This document shows, one piece after another, positions 39,834 to 49,084 of a stretch of DNA of 64,000 nt. The notes below the pieces were generated by a model, which was given only the letters and a program-made list of their open reading frames with translations, had not been told where the DNA came from and did not search any database. The translations under genes and the position numbers were made by a program. Source of the DNA: an uncultured Streptomyces sp. (GTDB lineage: Bacteria; Actinomycetota; Actinomycetes; Streptomycetales; Streptomycetaceae); contig NZ_CANLBS010000004.1 in the NCBI RefSeq assembly GCF_947488945.1, forward strand, positions 434,001 to 498,000, in the 5' to 3' direction. The number at the start of each line of letters is the position of its first letter. Positions within the stretch are counted from its first letter, which is position 1.

Positions 39834-39852
39834 GCCGCCGGTGCGCGGCGGC
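39834..39852 (+). terminator. Hairpin after the LuxR regulator gene
   Basis: GCCGCCG and CGGCGGC pair around a 5-base loop, about 55 bases after the stop. Moderate support. Confidence 0.4.
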
Positions 39853-40058
39853 GGCACCGTGGGGCGGCCCGCGCGCCGGAATGTGTCCGGCAGGTTGCCG
39901 GACCGTGATGATAAGAACCCTGCACACCCCTAGGTACCGACCGGCCGGTATGTCATTCTGCGGGCGTCAGGATCGTTCGGTTGTGCTCGCGCCCAAGGAC
40001 GGGCCGGGCGCCCGGGCCGGTGCCCCCGGGCGCCGGCCGATTCCCGGTGGAGGCTGCC

Positions 40059-41387
40059 ATGCCACAGGTCGTACGTCCGCGGATCAGGGCGCTGCACGGA
40101 GCGCCCGCCGTCACACCGCTGCCCCAGCGCTTCCGCTCGCTGGCGGACACCGAGGCCGTGGAGGTGCTGCACCGGGCCGCCCGGGTGCTGCTCGACGCGC
40201 TGCCCGAGCTCACCGAACGCCTGGTGGACGCCCTGTACGAGCAGGAGCCCGGCTATCGGGACGCCATCGAGTCCGGGCGCGCCGAGATCTGGCAGGAGGT
40301 CCACCACTCCCTGCGCCACAACGTCGGCTCGTTGATCCAGCCCCGCGAGTTCCGCGAACCCGCGCAGCGCACCACCCGCTGGATCGGCGCGATCCGGGCC
40401 GAACAGGGCGTCCCGCTGGACGCGGTGCTGCACGCGTTCCGGATGGGCGGGGCGATGGTCTGGCAGGGGCTCGTCGACGAGACCGCCCGCCGCGACCCGG
40501 ACGACGTGCGACTGCTCGTCCACGTCGCCGCCGACGTGTGGAACTTCGTCGACGAGCACTGCGGCGTGGTCACCGACGCCTACCGGCAGTCCGAGCGGCG
40601 GCTGGCCTGGCGCCGCGAGAACCGGCAGCGGCTGATGACGTCCGCGCTGCTCGACGGCACCGCCCGCATCGCCGACCTGCCCGACGCCGCCGAGATGCTC
40701 GGGCTGCCCGAGCACGGCCGGTACGCGGTCCTCGCGGTCGCCGCCCCGCTGCGCACCCCGCACGCCGCCGGGCACCCTCCGCTGCCGCTGCCCGAGGGCG
40801 TCCGGGCGCTCTGGCACCAGGGCCCGGACGGGGAGCTGGCGATCCTGTCCCTGGACCCGCCCGAGGCCCCCGACGCCGCCGACGAGGCGCCGCCCGCCCC
40901 GGCGGAGAGCGGCACGGCCCTCGCACTCGCGGAACTGGCTTCGGCGTTGGACCCGCCGTCCGGCGCCCGGGTGGGCATCTCCTCCGAGGTGCGCGGACTG
41001 GCCGCACTGGGGGAGGCGCGCCGGCTCGCGGAGACCGCGCAGAAGGCGTGCGCGGCCTCCGGCGGCGTGGTGCTGCTCGACGCGCACCTGCCGGCCGCCC
41101 TCGTCGTCTCCTCGCCGGGACTCGGCGCCGCGCTGGCCGACCGGGTGCTGGGGCCGCTGGACGCCATCGACCTGGCCGACCGGGACATCCTCATCGAGAC
41201 GCTGACCGCGTGGTTCGACGCCGACGGCTCCGCCCAGCGGGCCGGCGCCCGGCTCTACTGCCACCGCAACACCGTCCTCAACCGGCTGCGCCGCTTCGAG
41301 CAGCTCACCGGACGCTGCCTGACCCGCCCGACCGACGCCGTAGAAGTCTCCCTCGCACTGACGGCCCGTCGCCTGCTGGGGAGTTGA
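40059..41387 (+). CDS. PucR/CdaR-type helix-turn-helix regulator
   Basis: A 442-residue regulator. The N-terminal half (residues 15-190) is an all-helical domain; the C-terminal end has the PucR-type HTH (ETLTAWFDADGSAQRAGARL, then YCHRNTVLNRLRRFEQLTG). ATG 40059 has GGAGG five bases upstream. A sodium:solute symporter gene follows and is a candidate target. The inducer is unknown. Confidence 0.87.
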   Translation: MPQVVRPRIRALHGAPAVTPLPQRFRSLADTEAVEVLHRAARVLLDALPELTERLVDALYEQEPGYRDAIESGRAEIWQEVHHSLRHNVGSLIQPREFREPAQRTTRWIGAIRAEQGVPLDAVLHAFRMGGAMVWQGLVDETARRDPDDVRLLVHVAADVWNFVDEHCGVVTDAYRQSERRLAWRRENRQRLMTSALLDGTARIADLPDAAEMLGLPEHGRYAVLAVAAPLRTPHAAGHPPLPLPEGVRALWHQGPDGELAILSLDPPEAPDAADEAPPAPAESGTALALAELASALDPPSGARVGISSEVRGLAALGEARRLAETAQKACAASGGVVLLDAHLPAALVVSSPGLGAALADRVLGPLDAIDLADRDILIETLTAWFDADGSAQRAGARLYCHRNTVLNRLRRFEQLTGRCLTRPTDAVEVSLALTARRLLGS

Positions 41388-41408
41388 GGGCGGGTGGGAG
41401 GAGCGGGC

Positions 41409-41436
41409 GGGGGCGGCCGGACGACCGGCCGCCCCC
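41409..41436 (+). terminator. Terminator after the PucR-type regulator
   Basis: A 12-bp perfect stem (41409-41420 with 41425-41436) and a 4-base loop, 21 bases after the stop. Confidence 0.75.
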
Positions 41437-41637
41437 CTCCCGCGTGCACCCTCGGCGCAACCGGGCCCCGGAACGGCCGCGTTCGTCGCTCTGGAGCCCA
41501 AGTGCACTGACGTAAGGCCTGGTTGACGGCACCGGCGTCCCGCTCGATGTGAACCGGCACAAGCGCTCCCGCCGCCCGCTGTACGGACGCATCGTCCCGA
41601 CCCCGGTGTCTGTACGGCGTTCCGCCCGAATGGTGCC

Positions 41638-43296
41638 GTGACCCGCATGTCATCTTTCGCCGACGCACGGTCGCTCGCCGTGGTGATCTTCCTCGGGTTC
41701 GTCGCACTGTCGCTGCTGCTCTGCGGACTGGCCGCCGCGGACCAGGACGACCCCGAACACTTCTACGCGGGCGGCAACGCCGCGCTCGGTCCGGTGGGCG
41801 GCGGACTCGCCGTCGCGGGCGACTACATCTCCGCCGCCACCCTGCTCTCCACCACCGGGTCCGTCGCCCTCGCCGGATTCGACGGACTGCTGTTCCTGCT
41901 CGCCACCGTCGCCTCGCTCTTCCTGGTGATGCGGCTTCTGGCGAACCGGCTACGGGCCCAGGGGGTGTTCACGCTCGGCGACTTCCTCACCGAACGGCTC
42001 CAGGACCCGTCCGTCCGGCGGGCCCTCGGCGTCACCACCCTGGTCGTCCTGGTCCCCCTGCTGCTGGTCCAACTGACCACCGCCGGCACGGTGATGGCCG
42101 CCATGTTCGGCCTCCCCGAGGGCGCGGTCACCGGCTGCACCGTCGCCAGCGGCGCCCTGATGGTCTGCTACTCCGCCTTCGGCGGGATGCGCGGCACTGG
42201 ATACGTCCAGATCCTCAAGGTCGCCGTCGTCCTGGCGGCCGTCACCCTGCTGGCCGGCCTGGTCCTCGCCCACTACGGCTGGTCGCCGTTCGCCCTCTTC
42301 GACGCGGCCCGGCAGGGCAGCGGCGAGGGCTCCGCCTACACCAGACCCGGCCTCCAGTTCGGCCACGGCGCGCTCGGCGCCCTCGACCTGATCGGTTTCC
42401 AGGCGACCCTCGTCCTCGGCGCCGCCTGCATGCCGCACATCACCATGCGCCTGCACCCGCTGCCCGACGCCGAGACCGCCCGCCGCACCGGCGTCTGGGC
42501 CGTCGCCCCGGTCGCGCTGCTCTGCGCGGGCATCCTCGTCGTCGGGCTCGGCGCCTCCGCCCTCATCGGCCACGAGGCCCTGCGCGCCGCCGACCCCGCG
42601 GGCGGCACCTCGCTGCTCATGGTCACCGGCGCCCTCGACCCCGGCGCGGCCGGACCCCGCGACAGCCTGCTGTTCGCCCTCGTCGCCTGCGCCGCCTTCG
42701 CCACCACGCTCGCCGCCGTCGCCGGGATCACCCTCGCCGCCGCCTCCAGCCTGGCCCGCGACTTCGCCCGCACCGCCGGGGCGCGGGGCGCCGGCAAGGC
42801 GTCCTCCCGGGAGATCCGGCGGGCCCGCTGGGCGATCGTCGTGCTCGGCGCCCTCGCCGTCCTCGGCTCGGCGTACACCCACGACCGCAACCCGCAGGTG
42901 ATGCTCTCGCTCTCCTTCGCGGTCGCCGCCTCGACGCTCCCGTCGATCCTGTTCCACACGTTCTTCCTGCCGGGCTTCGACGCGCGCGGGGTCCGGTGGA
43001 CCGTATACGGGACCGTGCCGCTCATCGTCGGCCTGATGGTGTTGTCCCCGGCCTTCTCCGGCACCCCCGTCTCGATCTTCCCGGACCGCGACTTCCACGT
43101 GTACCCGCTCCAGACACCGGGGCTGATCTCCATCCCCGTCGGGTTCGTGCTCGGCCGGCTCGGCTCCCGCCGCTCCGGCCGCCCGCGCGCCGGAAGGACG
43201 GCCGCCCCGCACGCCCGCCACCGCGCCGAGGCCGCCCCGGCCGGCGCCGAGACCGCCCCGGCCGGCGCCCCGTGGAACGGCCCGGACGCGGCCTGA
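41638..43296 (+). CDS. Sodium:solute symporter (SSS family, acetate/monocarboxylate type)
   Basis: A 552-residue transporter with about thirteen membrane helices. DPEHFYAGGNAALGPVGGGLAVAGDYISAATLL is the family's first-helix region (residues about 37-70), and the TLGDFLTERL segment and the GGMRGTGYVQILK loop are typical of ActP/MctP relatives. The C-terminal tail is Ala/Pro/Arg-rich. The start is GTG 41638 or ATG 41647; neither has a clear ribosome-binding site. No companion DUF485 small subunit is adjacent. Likely takes up an organic acid with Na+. Confidence 0.88.
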   Translation: MTRMSSFADARSLAVVIFLGFVALSLLLCGLAAADQDDPEHFYAGGNAALGPVGGGLAVAGDYISAATLLSTTGSVALAGFDGLLFLLATVASLFLVMRLLANRLRAQGVFTLGDFLTERLQDPSVRRALGVTTLVVLVPLLLVQLTTAGTVMAAMFGLPEGAVTGCTVASGALMVCYSAFGGMRGTGYVQILKVAVVLAAVTLLAGLVLAHYGWSPFALFDAARQGSGEGSAYTRPGLQFGHGALGALDLIGFQATLVLGAACMPHITMRLHPLPDAETARRTGVWAVAPVALLCAGILVVGLGASALIGHEALRAADPAGGTSLLMVTGALDPGAAGPRDSLLFALVACAAFATTLAAVAGITLAAASSLARDFARTAGARGAGKASSREIRRARWAIVVLGALAVLGSAYTHDRNPQVMLSLSFAVAASTLPSILFHTFFLPGFDARGVRWTVYGTVPLIVGLMVLSPAFSGTPVSIFPDRDFHVYPLQTPGLISIPVGFVLGRLGSRRSGRPRAGRTAAPHARHRAEAAPAGAETAPAGAPWNGPDAA

Positions 43297-43393
43297 CCCG
43301 GAGCCGCCCCGGCCGCACCCCGCCCCGGCCCGGTCGCACCCCGCCCGGTCACCCGCCCCGCCCCCGTCACACGCCCCGCCAGGGAACGCACGC

Positions 43394-43426
43394 GGGCCGG
43401 GCGGGAAGCACGCTCCCGCCCGGCCC
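43394..43426. terminator. Bidirectional terminator, 13-bp perfect stem
   Basis: Bases 43394-43406 pair with 43414-43426 around a 7-base loop, between the symporter (+) and the TIGR03085-type gene (-). Confidence 0.78.
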
Positions 43427-43471
43427 ACGGCCGTCCTCGCGCACGGTCCCGGCTCCCCGGGACCCGCGCCG

Positions 43472-44104
43472 TCACATGCCGAGCCGCGAAAGCTGGAGGC
43501 GCTCCACCGCGTCCTTGTCGCCCGCCAGTTCCACGTCCGCCACGTCCTGCCGCCCGAACGCGAACAGCAGCAGCTCGCCCGGTTCGCCGGTCACGGTCAC
43601 CACCGGCGCCCCCTTGCGGGCGACCACCGTGCGGCCGTCGGGGCGGCGCAGCACCAGGCCCACCTGCGAGCGGCGGCCCAGCATCTTCGCCGTCCGCTCC
43701 ATCCGCGACCACAGCACGTCGGCGAAGACCGGGTCCAGCTCCCGCCTCGACCAGTCGGGCTGCGCCCGCCGCACGTCCTCGGCGTGCACGTAGAACTCCA
43801 CCGTGTTGGCCGCCTCGTCCACCTGCTTCAGCCCGAACGGCGACAGCTTGGGCGGCCCCGTACGGACGAGCTGGACCAGCTCCTCGTACGGCTTCGCGGC
43901 GAATTCCGCCTGCACCCGCTCCAGTCGGCTCTTCAGGGCTCCGATCATGATCCCGGCCGCCGCGTCGGCACGACGCTCGCGTACCACCACATGGGCGGCC
44001 AGGTCGCGGGTCTTCCAGCCGTCGCAGAGGGTGGGGGCCTCGGCGCCGGCCGCCTCCAACAAGTCCGCGAACAGAAGACGTTCACGCTTCGCATGGGTCG
44101 TCAT
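43472..44104 (-). CDS. TIGR03085-type DinB/maleylpyruvate isomerase-like protein
   Basis: A 210-residue protein of the mycothiol-dependent maleylpyruvate isomerase/DinB superfamily, TIGR03085-like. It starts with [27 protein letters not shown], split by the family Cys, then [11 protein letters not shown] and a second region [14 protein letters not shown]. His residues at these positions are expected to bind a metal. ATG 44104. It is divergent from hisI. The reaction is unknown; a mycothiol link is inferred from family. Confidence 0.82.
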   Translation of the reverse strand: MTTHAKRERLLFADLLEAAGAEAPTLCDGWKTRDLAAHVVVRERRADAAAGIMIGALKSRLERVQAEFAAKPYEELVQLVRTGPPKLSPFGLKQVDEAANTVEFYVHAEDVRRAQPDWSRRELDPVFADVLWSRMERTAKMLGRRSQVGLVLRRPDGRTVVARKGAPVVTVTGEPGELLLFAFGRQDVADVELAGDKDAVERLQLSRLGM

Positions 44105-44176
44105 GACCGCCAGCCTACGACCGGTGCACACCGTCCGCCCAGTGGACGGGCGGCCGGGACGGGCGGACCGGCGCGG

Positions 44177-44182
44177 CACAAT
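44177..44182 (+). promoter_or_regulatory. -10 hexamer CACAAT for leaderless hisI
   Basis: CACAAT ends seven bases before ATG 44190 and rules out the in-frame ATG at 44181, which overlaps it. The same CACAAT arrangement precedes the DUF2752 gene at 47263. Confidence 0.55.
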
Positions 44183-44189
44183 GGGCACC

Positions 44190-44600
44190 ATGAGCAGCAC
44201 GCCCCCGCCCGGCACCCCGGCCACCGGCGCCCCCGGAACCCCGCCCGCAGGCAATCTCGACCCCGCCGTCGCCGCCCGTCTCAAGCGCGGCCCCGACGGA
44301 CTGGTCCCCGCCATCGCCCAGCAGTACGACACCGGTGAGGTGCTCATGCTCGGCTGGATGGACGACGAGGCCCTGCACCGCACCCTCACCACCGGCCGCT
44401 GCACCTACTGGTCCCGCAGCCGCCAGGAGTACTGGGTCAAGGGCGACACCTCCGGCCACGTCCAGCGCGTCGTCGGCGTCGCCCTCGACTGCGACGCCGA
44501 CACCGTGCTCGTCCGGGTCGACCAGACCGGCGCCGCCTGCCACACCGGCGACCGCACCTGCTTCGACAGGGACGTCCTGCTCAGCACCGGCGATCAGTGA
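44190..44600 (+). CDS. hisI: Phosphoribosyl-AMP cyclohydrolase
   Basis: Third step of histidine synthesis, hydrolytic ring opening of PR-AMP. A 136-residue zinc/magnesium enzyme with an N-terminal Pro/Ala extension and motifs [44 protein letters not shown] and the zinc-binding CHTGDRTCF. It is separate from the main his operon and is followed by trpE 11 bp after its stop. A separate PR-ATP pyrophosphatase is not in the window. Confidence 0.96.
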   Translation: MSSTPPPGTPATGAPGTPPAGNLDPAVAARLKRGPDGLVPAIAQQYDTGEVLMLGWMDDEALHRTLTTGRCTYWSRSRQEYWVKGDTSGHVQRVVGVALDCDADTVLVRVDQTGAACHTGDRTCFDRDVLLSTGDQ

Positions 44601-44611
44601 GGCCCCCCGTG

Positions 44612-46120
44612 ATGGATCTCGACACCTTCCGCAAGCTCGCCGTGGACCGCCGCGTCATCCCCGTCGTCCGCAAGCTGCTCGCGGACGGCGACACCCCCGT
44701 CGGCCTCTACCGCAAGCTCGCCGCCGAACGCCCCGGCACCTTCCTGCTGGAGTCCGCCGAGAACGGCCGGAGCTGGTCCCGCTACTCCTTCGTCGGCGTA
44801 CGCAGCCACGCCACCCTCACCTCCCGCGACGGGCAGGCGCACTGGCTCGGCACCCCGCCGGTCGGCGTCCCCGTCGACGGCGACCCGCTCGAAGCCCTGC
44901 GCGCCACCACCGAGGCGCTGCACACCCCGCGCGACCTGGCCGGCGCCGAGGGGCTGCCGCCGTTCACCGGCGGCATGGTCGGCTACCTCGGCTACGACGT
45001 GGTGCGCCGGCTGGAGAAGATCGGCGAGCACGGCGGCGACGACCTCGGCCTCCCCGAGCTGACCATGCTGCTCACCTCGGACCTCGCCGTCCTCGACCAC
45101 CGGGACGCCTCCGTCCTGCTGATCGCCAACGCGATCAACCACAACGACCTGGAGACCGGGGTGGACGAGGCGTACGCCGACGCCGTCGCCCGGCTCGACG
45201 TCATGGAGCAGGACCTGCGCCGCCCCGTCGTCAACGCCCCCGCCGTCCTCCCGCCCTCCGAGCTGCCCGAGTACACCGCGCTCTGGGGCGGCGCCGCCTA
45301 CCAGGAGGCGGTCGAGGACATCAAGGAGCGCATCCGGGCGGGCGAGGCCTTCCAGGTCGTCCCCTCCCAGCGCTTCGAGACCCCCTGCACCGCCGGCGCC
45401 CTCGACGTCTACCGGGTGCTGCGCGCCACCAACCCCTCGCCTTACATGTACCTCTTCCGGTTCGACGGCTTCGACGTCGTCGGCTCCAGCCCGGAGGCGC
45501 TGGTCAAGGTCGAGGACGGCCGGGCCATGGTCCACCCCATCGCCGGCACCCGGCACCGCGGCGCGACCCCGCAGGAGGACCAGGCCCTCGCCGAGGAACT
45601 GCTCGCCGACCCCAAGGAGCGCGCCGAGCACCTGATGCTGGTCGACCTCGGCCGCAACGACCTCGGCCGGGTCTGCGAACCGGGCAGCGTCGAGGTCGTC
45701 GACTTCATGTCGGTCGAGCGGTACTCCCACGTCATGCACATCGTCTCCACCGTCACCGGCCGGGTCTCGCCCGACCGCACCGCCTTCGACGTGCTCACCG
45801 CCTGCTTCCCGGCCGGCACCCTCTCCGGCGCCCCCAAGCCCCGCGCGATGCAGATCATCGAGGAACTGGAACCCAACCGCCGGGGGCTCTACGGCGGCTG
45901 CGTCGGCTACCTCGACTTCGCCGGGGACTCCGACACCGCCATCGCCATCCGCACCGCGCTGCTGCGCGACGGCACCGCCTACGTCCAGGCCGGCGCGGGC
46001 GTCGTCGCCGACTCCGACCCGGTCGCCGAGGACGACGAGTGCCGCAACAAGGCCGCCGCGGTGCTCCGGGCGGTGCACACCGCCAACCGGCTCCGCGACC
46101 AGGAAACCGGTAGGGGATAG
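44612..46120 (+). CDS. trpE: Anthranilate synthase component I
   Basis: Converts chorismate to anthranilate with ammonia from a TrpG partner. A 502-residue protein with the N-terminal [18 protein letters not shown] motif, whose LLES residues bind tryptophan for feedback inhibition in this family, and chorismate-binding motifs [31 protein letters not shown] and [11 protein letters not shown]. No TrpG domain is fused and no trpG lies in the window. ATG 44612 is preferred; GTG 44597 would overlap hisI by 4 bp. Confidence 0.96.
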   Translation: MDLDTFRKLAVDRRVIPVVRKLLADGDTPVGLYRKLAAERPGTFLLESAENGRSWSRYSFVGVRSHATLTSRDGQAHWLGTPPVGVPVDGDPLEALRATTEALHTPRDLAGAEGLPPFTGGMVGYLGYDVVRRLEKIGEHGGDDLGLPELTMLLTSDLAVLDHRDASVLLIANAINHNDLETGVDEAYADAVARLDVMEQDLRRPVVNAPAVLPPSELPEYTALWGGAAYQEAVEDIKERIRAGEAFQVVPSQRFETPCTAGALDVYRVLRATNPSPYMYLFRFDGFDVVGSSPEALVKVEDGRAMVHPIAGTRHRGATPQEDQALAEELLADPKERAEHLMLVDLGRNDLGRVCEPGSVEVVDFMSVERYSHVMHIVSTVTGRVSPDRTAFDVLTACFPAGTLSGAPKPRAMQIIEELEPNRRGLYGGCVGYLDFAGDSDTAIAIRTALLRDGTAYVQAGAGVVADSDPVAEDDECRNKAAAVLRAVHTANRLRDQETGRG

Positions 46121-46779
46121 TGGAAGGCGTGAGCGCCGTCCCCGTACCCCAGCCCCGTGCCCGTACCACCGCCTCCTCCGCCGCGTCCGCGAGCCGCCGA
46201 AGTCTGGCCCTCGCCCTGCTGCTGGGGGCGGCGGGCGCGACCGTCGTCCTGCTCGCCTCCGGGCAGGAATGGGCCTCCGGCAAGGCCGCGGTCGGCGGTG
46301 GCACGCTCCCGCTGACCGCCGACGGGCAGGACGTCACCGGCCTGCCCGCGGCGCTCGCCGTCGTCGGCCTCGCCGCCCTGGTCGCCGTCTTCGCCGTCCG
46401 GGGCGCCGGCCGCTACCTCGTCTCCGCGCTGCTCGCCCTCAGCGGCCTCGGCGCGGGACTCAGCGCCTGGCTCGGCGCCTCGGACAGCTCCGCCCTCGAC
46501 GAGAAGGCCGCCGACACCACCGGCGACACCGCCGCCACCGTCGCGGCCCTCACCCACACCGCCTGGCCCTACGTCACCGCCGTCGGCGGCCTGCTGCTCC
46601 TGCTCGCCGGACTGCTCGCCCTGCGCCACGGCAGCCGCTGGCCGACCATGTCGGGGCGGTACGAGCGCGACGGCACGCCCCGCCCCCGGACCGCCCCGAA
46701 GGCCGCCCCGGATCCCGACCGGCCCGAGGACCTCTGGAAGGCCCTGGACCGCGGCGAGGACCCGACGCGCGAGAGCTGA
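46120..46779 (+). CDS. TIGR02234-type tryptophan-region membrane protein
   Basis: A 219-residue protein with four hydrophobic segments ([56 protein letters not shown] and [18 protein letters not shown]) and a charged C-terminal tail ending [15 protein letters not shown]. Proteins of this kind are found next to trp genes in actinobacteria. GTG 46120 shares one base with the trpE stop; GTG 46129 is an alternative. Function unknown. Confidence 0.82.
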   Translation: MEGVSAVPVPQPRARTTASSAASASRRSLALALLLGAAGATVVLLASGQEWASGKAAVGGGTLPLTADGQDVTGLPAALAVVGLAALVAVFAVRGAGRYLVSALLALSGLGAGLSAWLGASDSSALDEKAADTTGDTAATVAALTHTAWPYVTAVGGLLLLLAGLLALRHGSRWPTMSGRYERDGTPRPRTAPKAAPDPDRPEDLWKALDRGEDPTRES

Positions 46780-46884
46780 CCCCCCCAGCTCACGTCCCGG
46801 CGGAACGTACGGGACAATGGAGCCGGACTTTCCCACCGCACCACCACGCGACACCCCCGGCACAACACCAACGAGGAGCAACTC

Positions 46885-47136
46885 ATGGCGGGCACGAGCC
46901 ACGGACACACCCCGGCCGCCTGGACCGGCGTCATCATCTCGTTCATCGGCTTCTGCGTCGCAGGCGTCTTCATGGTCGCCGCGAACCCGCTCGGGTTCTG
47001 GCTCGGGCTCGTGGTGGTCTTCGCCGGCGGGATCGTCGGTTACGCCATGAAGCTCGCCGGTCTCGGCATGCCGAAGGAGTCCGCCGAGCAGGCCGCGGCC
47101 CGCTCCCGCGCCGGTCAGGCCCAGCTCTCCCACTGA
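46885..47136 (+). CDS. HGxxPAAW-type small membrane protein
   Basis: An 83-residue protein with the N-terminal motif HGHTPAAW and two membrane helices ([36 protein letters not shown]), then a charged tail. ATG 46885 has GAGGAG six bases upstream. A GACAAT hexamer about 70 bp upstream may be its promoter -10. It is conserved beside trp genes in actinobacteria; role unknown. Confidence 0.82.
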   Translation: MAGTSHGHTPAAWTGVIISFIGFCVAGVFMVAANPLGFWLGLVVVFAGGIVGYAMKLAGLGMPKESAEQAAARSRAGQAQLSH

Positions 47137-47209
47137 GCCGGAGCGGCCGGAGGCCCGCGGCCGGTTCCGCCGGCCCGGCCCCCGCACAGCACGACACGCG
47201 ACACGACAC

Positions 47210-47235
47210 GAGGCGCGGCCCCCGGGCTGCGCCTC
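47210..47235 (+). terminator. Hairpin after the HGxxPAAW gene
   Basis: GAGGCGC (47210-47216) pairs with GCGCCTC (47229-47235); the inner GCCC/GGGC extends the stem through one G-T pair. Confidence 0.55.
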
Positions 47236-47250
47236 TCCGCGTCGCGGGGG

Positions 47251-47256
47251 CACAAT
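47251..47256 (+). promoter_or_regulatory. -10 hexamer CACAAT for a leaderless DUF2752 gene
   Basis: CACAAT ends six bases before GTG 47263, and no ribosome-binding site precedes that start. Confidence 0.5.
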
Positions 47257-47262
47257 CGCCGG

Positions 47263-47766
47263 GTGGACGCCACGCCTGCCCCCGCCGCCCAGCCCCCCGA
47301 CGCCGCCCCGGGCGCCGGACCCCCCTCGGAGCCGTACCCCGCCGGGTCACGGCCGCCCGGCCCGTCCGGCCCGCTCGCACGGCGGCTGGCCGCCCCGCTC
47401 GGCGCGCTGGCCGCGGTCGCCGGCGCCTTCGCCTACGTGGCCGCCGTCGACCCGAACGAACCCGGCCACTACCCGGTCTGCCCGATGCTGCGCCTCACCG
47501 GCCTGCTCTGCCCCGGCTGCGGTGGGCTGCGCAGCGCCCACGCCTTCGCCCACGGCGACCTGCCGGCCGCGCTCGGCTCCAACGCCGTCGGCGTCGCCCT
47601 CTACGTCGCCTTCGCGGTGTTCTGGGTGGTGTGGTCGGTCCGGGCCGCCCGCGGCCGGCCCGTGCGGCTCGCCGTGCCGTCCGGCTGGTGGTGGGGGGTC
47701 GGGGCGGTGCTGCTGCTCTTCACCGTTGTCCGAAACCTGCCCTTCGGCTCCGCGCTCGCTCCCTGA
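47263..47766 (+). CDS. DUF2752 membrane protein
   Basis: A 167-residue protein with a Pro/Ala-rich N-terminus (about 45 residues) and three membrane helices. The DUF2752 core [21 protein letters not shown] has three Cys and a His arranged as a possible metal or redox site, split here across residues about 73-93. Function unknown. It stands between two small membrane-protein genes and trpC. Confidence 0.82.
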   Translation: MDATPAPAAQPPDAAPGAGPPSEPYPAGSRPPGPSGPLARRLAAPLGALAAVAGAFAYVAAVDPNEPGHYPVCPMLRLTGLLCPGCGGLRSAHAFAHGDLPAALGSNAVGVALYVAFAVFWVVWSVRAARGRPVRLAVPSGWWWGVGAVLLLFTVVRNLPFGSALAP

Positions 47767-47888
47767 CCCGCGGCCGGTGCCCAACTGCTGGGACGCACGG
47801 CGGGCGGATGCGGGTCCTCGCGCCTCCTGCGGATACCATCGGGATGGCTGATCCTGTTCCATCATCGTTCCGGAAGGGGGCCGCTCGC

Positions 47889-48698
47889 GTGAGTGTGCTC
47901 GACGAGATCATTGACGGCGTACGTGCCGACCTCGCGGAACGGCAGGCGCGCGTCAGCCTCGACGAGCTCAAGGAACGCGTGTCGCGCGCTCCCGCGGCCC
48001 AGGACGGGGCCGCCGCACTGCGCGGCGAGGGCGTCACCGTCATCTGCGAGGTCAAGCGCTCCAGCCCCTCCAAGGGCGCCCTCGCGGCCATCGCCGACCC
48101 GGCCGCGCTCGCCGCGGACTACGAGGCGGGCGGCGCGGCCGTCATCTCGGTCCTCACCGAGCAGCGCCGCTTCGGCGGCTCGCTGGCCGACCTCGACTCC
48201 GTCCGCGCCAAGGTCGGCATCCCGGTCCTGCGCAAGGACTTCATCGTCACCTCCTACCAACTGTGGGAGGCCCGCGCGCACGGCGCCGACCTCGCCCTGC
48301 TGATCGTCGCCGCCCTCGACCAGGAGGCGCTGGTCTCGCTGATCGAGCGCGCCGAGTCCATCGGCCTGACGCCGCTCGTCGAGGTGCACGACGAGGAGGA
48401 GGCCGAGCGCGCGGTCGACGCCGGCGCCCGCGTCATCGGCGTGAACGCCCGCAACCTCAAGGACCTCAAGGTCGACCGCTCCGTCTTCGAGCGCGTCGCC
48501 CCCGAGATCCCGGCCCACATCGTCAAGGTCGCCGAGTCCGGCGTCCGCGGCCCGCACGACCTGATCGCGTACGCCAACGCCGGTGCCGACGCCGTCCTGG
48601 TCGGCGAGTCGCTGGTCACCGGCCGCGACCCGAAGGCGTCCGTGGCCGACCTCGTCGCGGCCGGCGCCCACCCCGCGCTCCGGCACGGACGGGGCTGA
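47889..48698 (+). CDS. trpC: Indole-3-glycerol phosphate synthase
   Basis: Ring closure of CdRP to indole-3-glycerol phosphate. A 269-residue (beta/alpha)8 barrel with [12 protein letters not shown] (catalytic Glu and Lys), VLRKDFIV (catalytic Lys), [21 protein letters not shown] and [11 protein letters not shown] 47889 has AAGGGGG eight bases upstream; an in-frame ATG at 47844 follows TACCAT (47834-47839), which may be a promoter -10. First gene of trpC-trpM-trpB-trpA. Confidence 0.95.
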   Translation: MSVLDEIIDGVRADLAERQARVSLDELKERVSRAPAAQDGAAALRGEGVTVICEVKRSSPSKGALAAIADPAALAADYEAGGAAVISVLTEQRRFGGSLADLDSVRAKVGIPVLRKDFIVTSYQLWEARAHGADLALLIVAALDQEALVSLIERAESIGLTPLVEVHDEEEAERAVDAGARVIGVNARNLKDLKVDRSVFERVAPEIPAHIVKVAESGVRGPHDLIAYANAGADAVLVGESLVTGRDPKASVADLVAAGAHPALRHGRG

Positions 48699-48706
48699 CC
48701 CGTCCC

Positions 48707-48931
48707 GTGTCCGCCGTCCGCCCCGCCCCCCGTACCCGTCCGGGCCTGCGCCCCGCCGGGTGCGGAGCCGTGCCGGCCCGCGTCCCGCACGCGGCGCTGG
48801 CCCGCGGCTGCCGCCCGCGCGGCTGCCGCGCCCCGGCCCGCCGGGTGCACGGGCGGCGCGTGCGGTACGTCATCGGCGACGAGCCCGGCCAGGTCAACGG
48901 CATGCGATGGCCCCGGGGGACCGCGCCGTAG
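48707..48931 (+). CDS. trpM: TrpM/TrpX-like small protein between trpC and trpB
   Basis: A 74-residue Arg/Pro/Gly-rich basic protein with the conserved-looking core GCRPRGCRAPARRVHGRRVR and ending YVIGDEPGQVNGMRW. S. coelicolor has a small gene (trpX, later trpM) of 63 codons at exactly this place, reported to affect tryptophan synthesis and differentiation. Assignment rests on position, composition and recall of that core. GTG 48707 is the first start after trpC and has no ribosome-binding site; GTG 48770 is an alternative. Confidence 0.65.
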   Translation: MSAVRPAPRTRPGLRPAGCGAVPARVPHAALARGCRPRGCRAPARRVHGRRVRYVIGDEPGQVNGMRWPRGTAP

Positions 48932-49084
48932 CGAGCCCCCCGTCCACCGACGCCGCCGCACCGGGCACCACGCTGCCCGCGCGGCGGCGCGAGCCCGCCG
49001 TGTCCACGGCCGGGCGGTGACGGTCCGGGCCGGCCGCCGCGCATACGGTGAACCCACCCGTTGCCATGCCGAGGAGCACGTCGG

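Noticed and set aside
39940-39949. ACCGGCCGGT palindrome before the PucR-type gene
   Set aside because: Short GC palindromes are frequent in this base composition; no further symmetry supports an operator.
44105-44189. Trp attenuator or leader peptide before trpE
   Set aside because: hisI directly precedes trpE and no Trp-rich short ORF with competing hairpins is visible here or before trpC.
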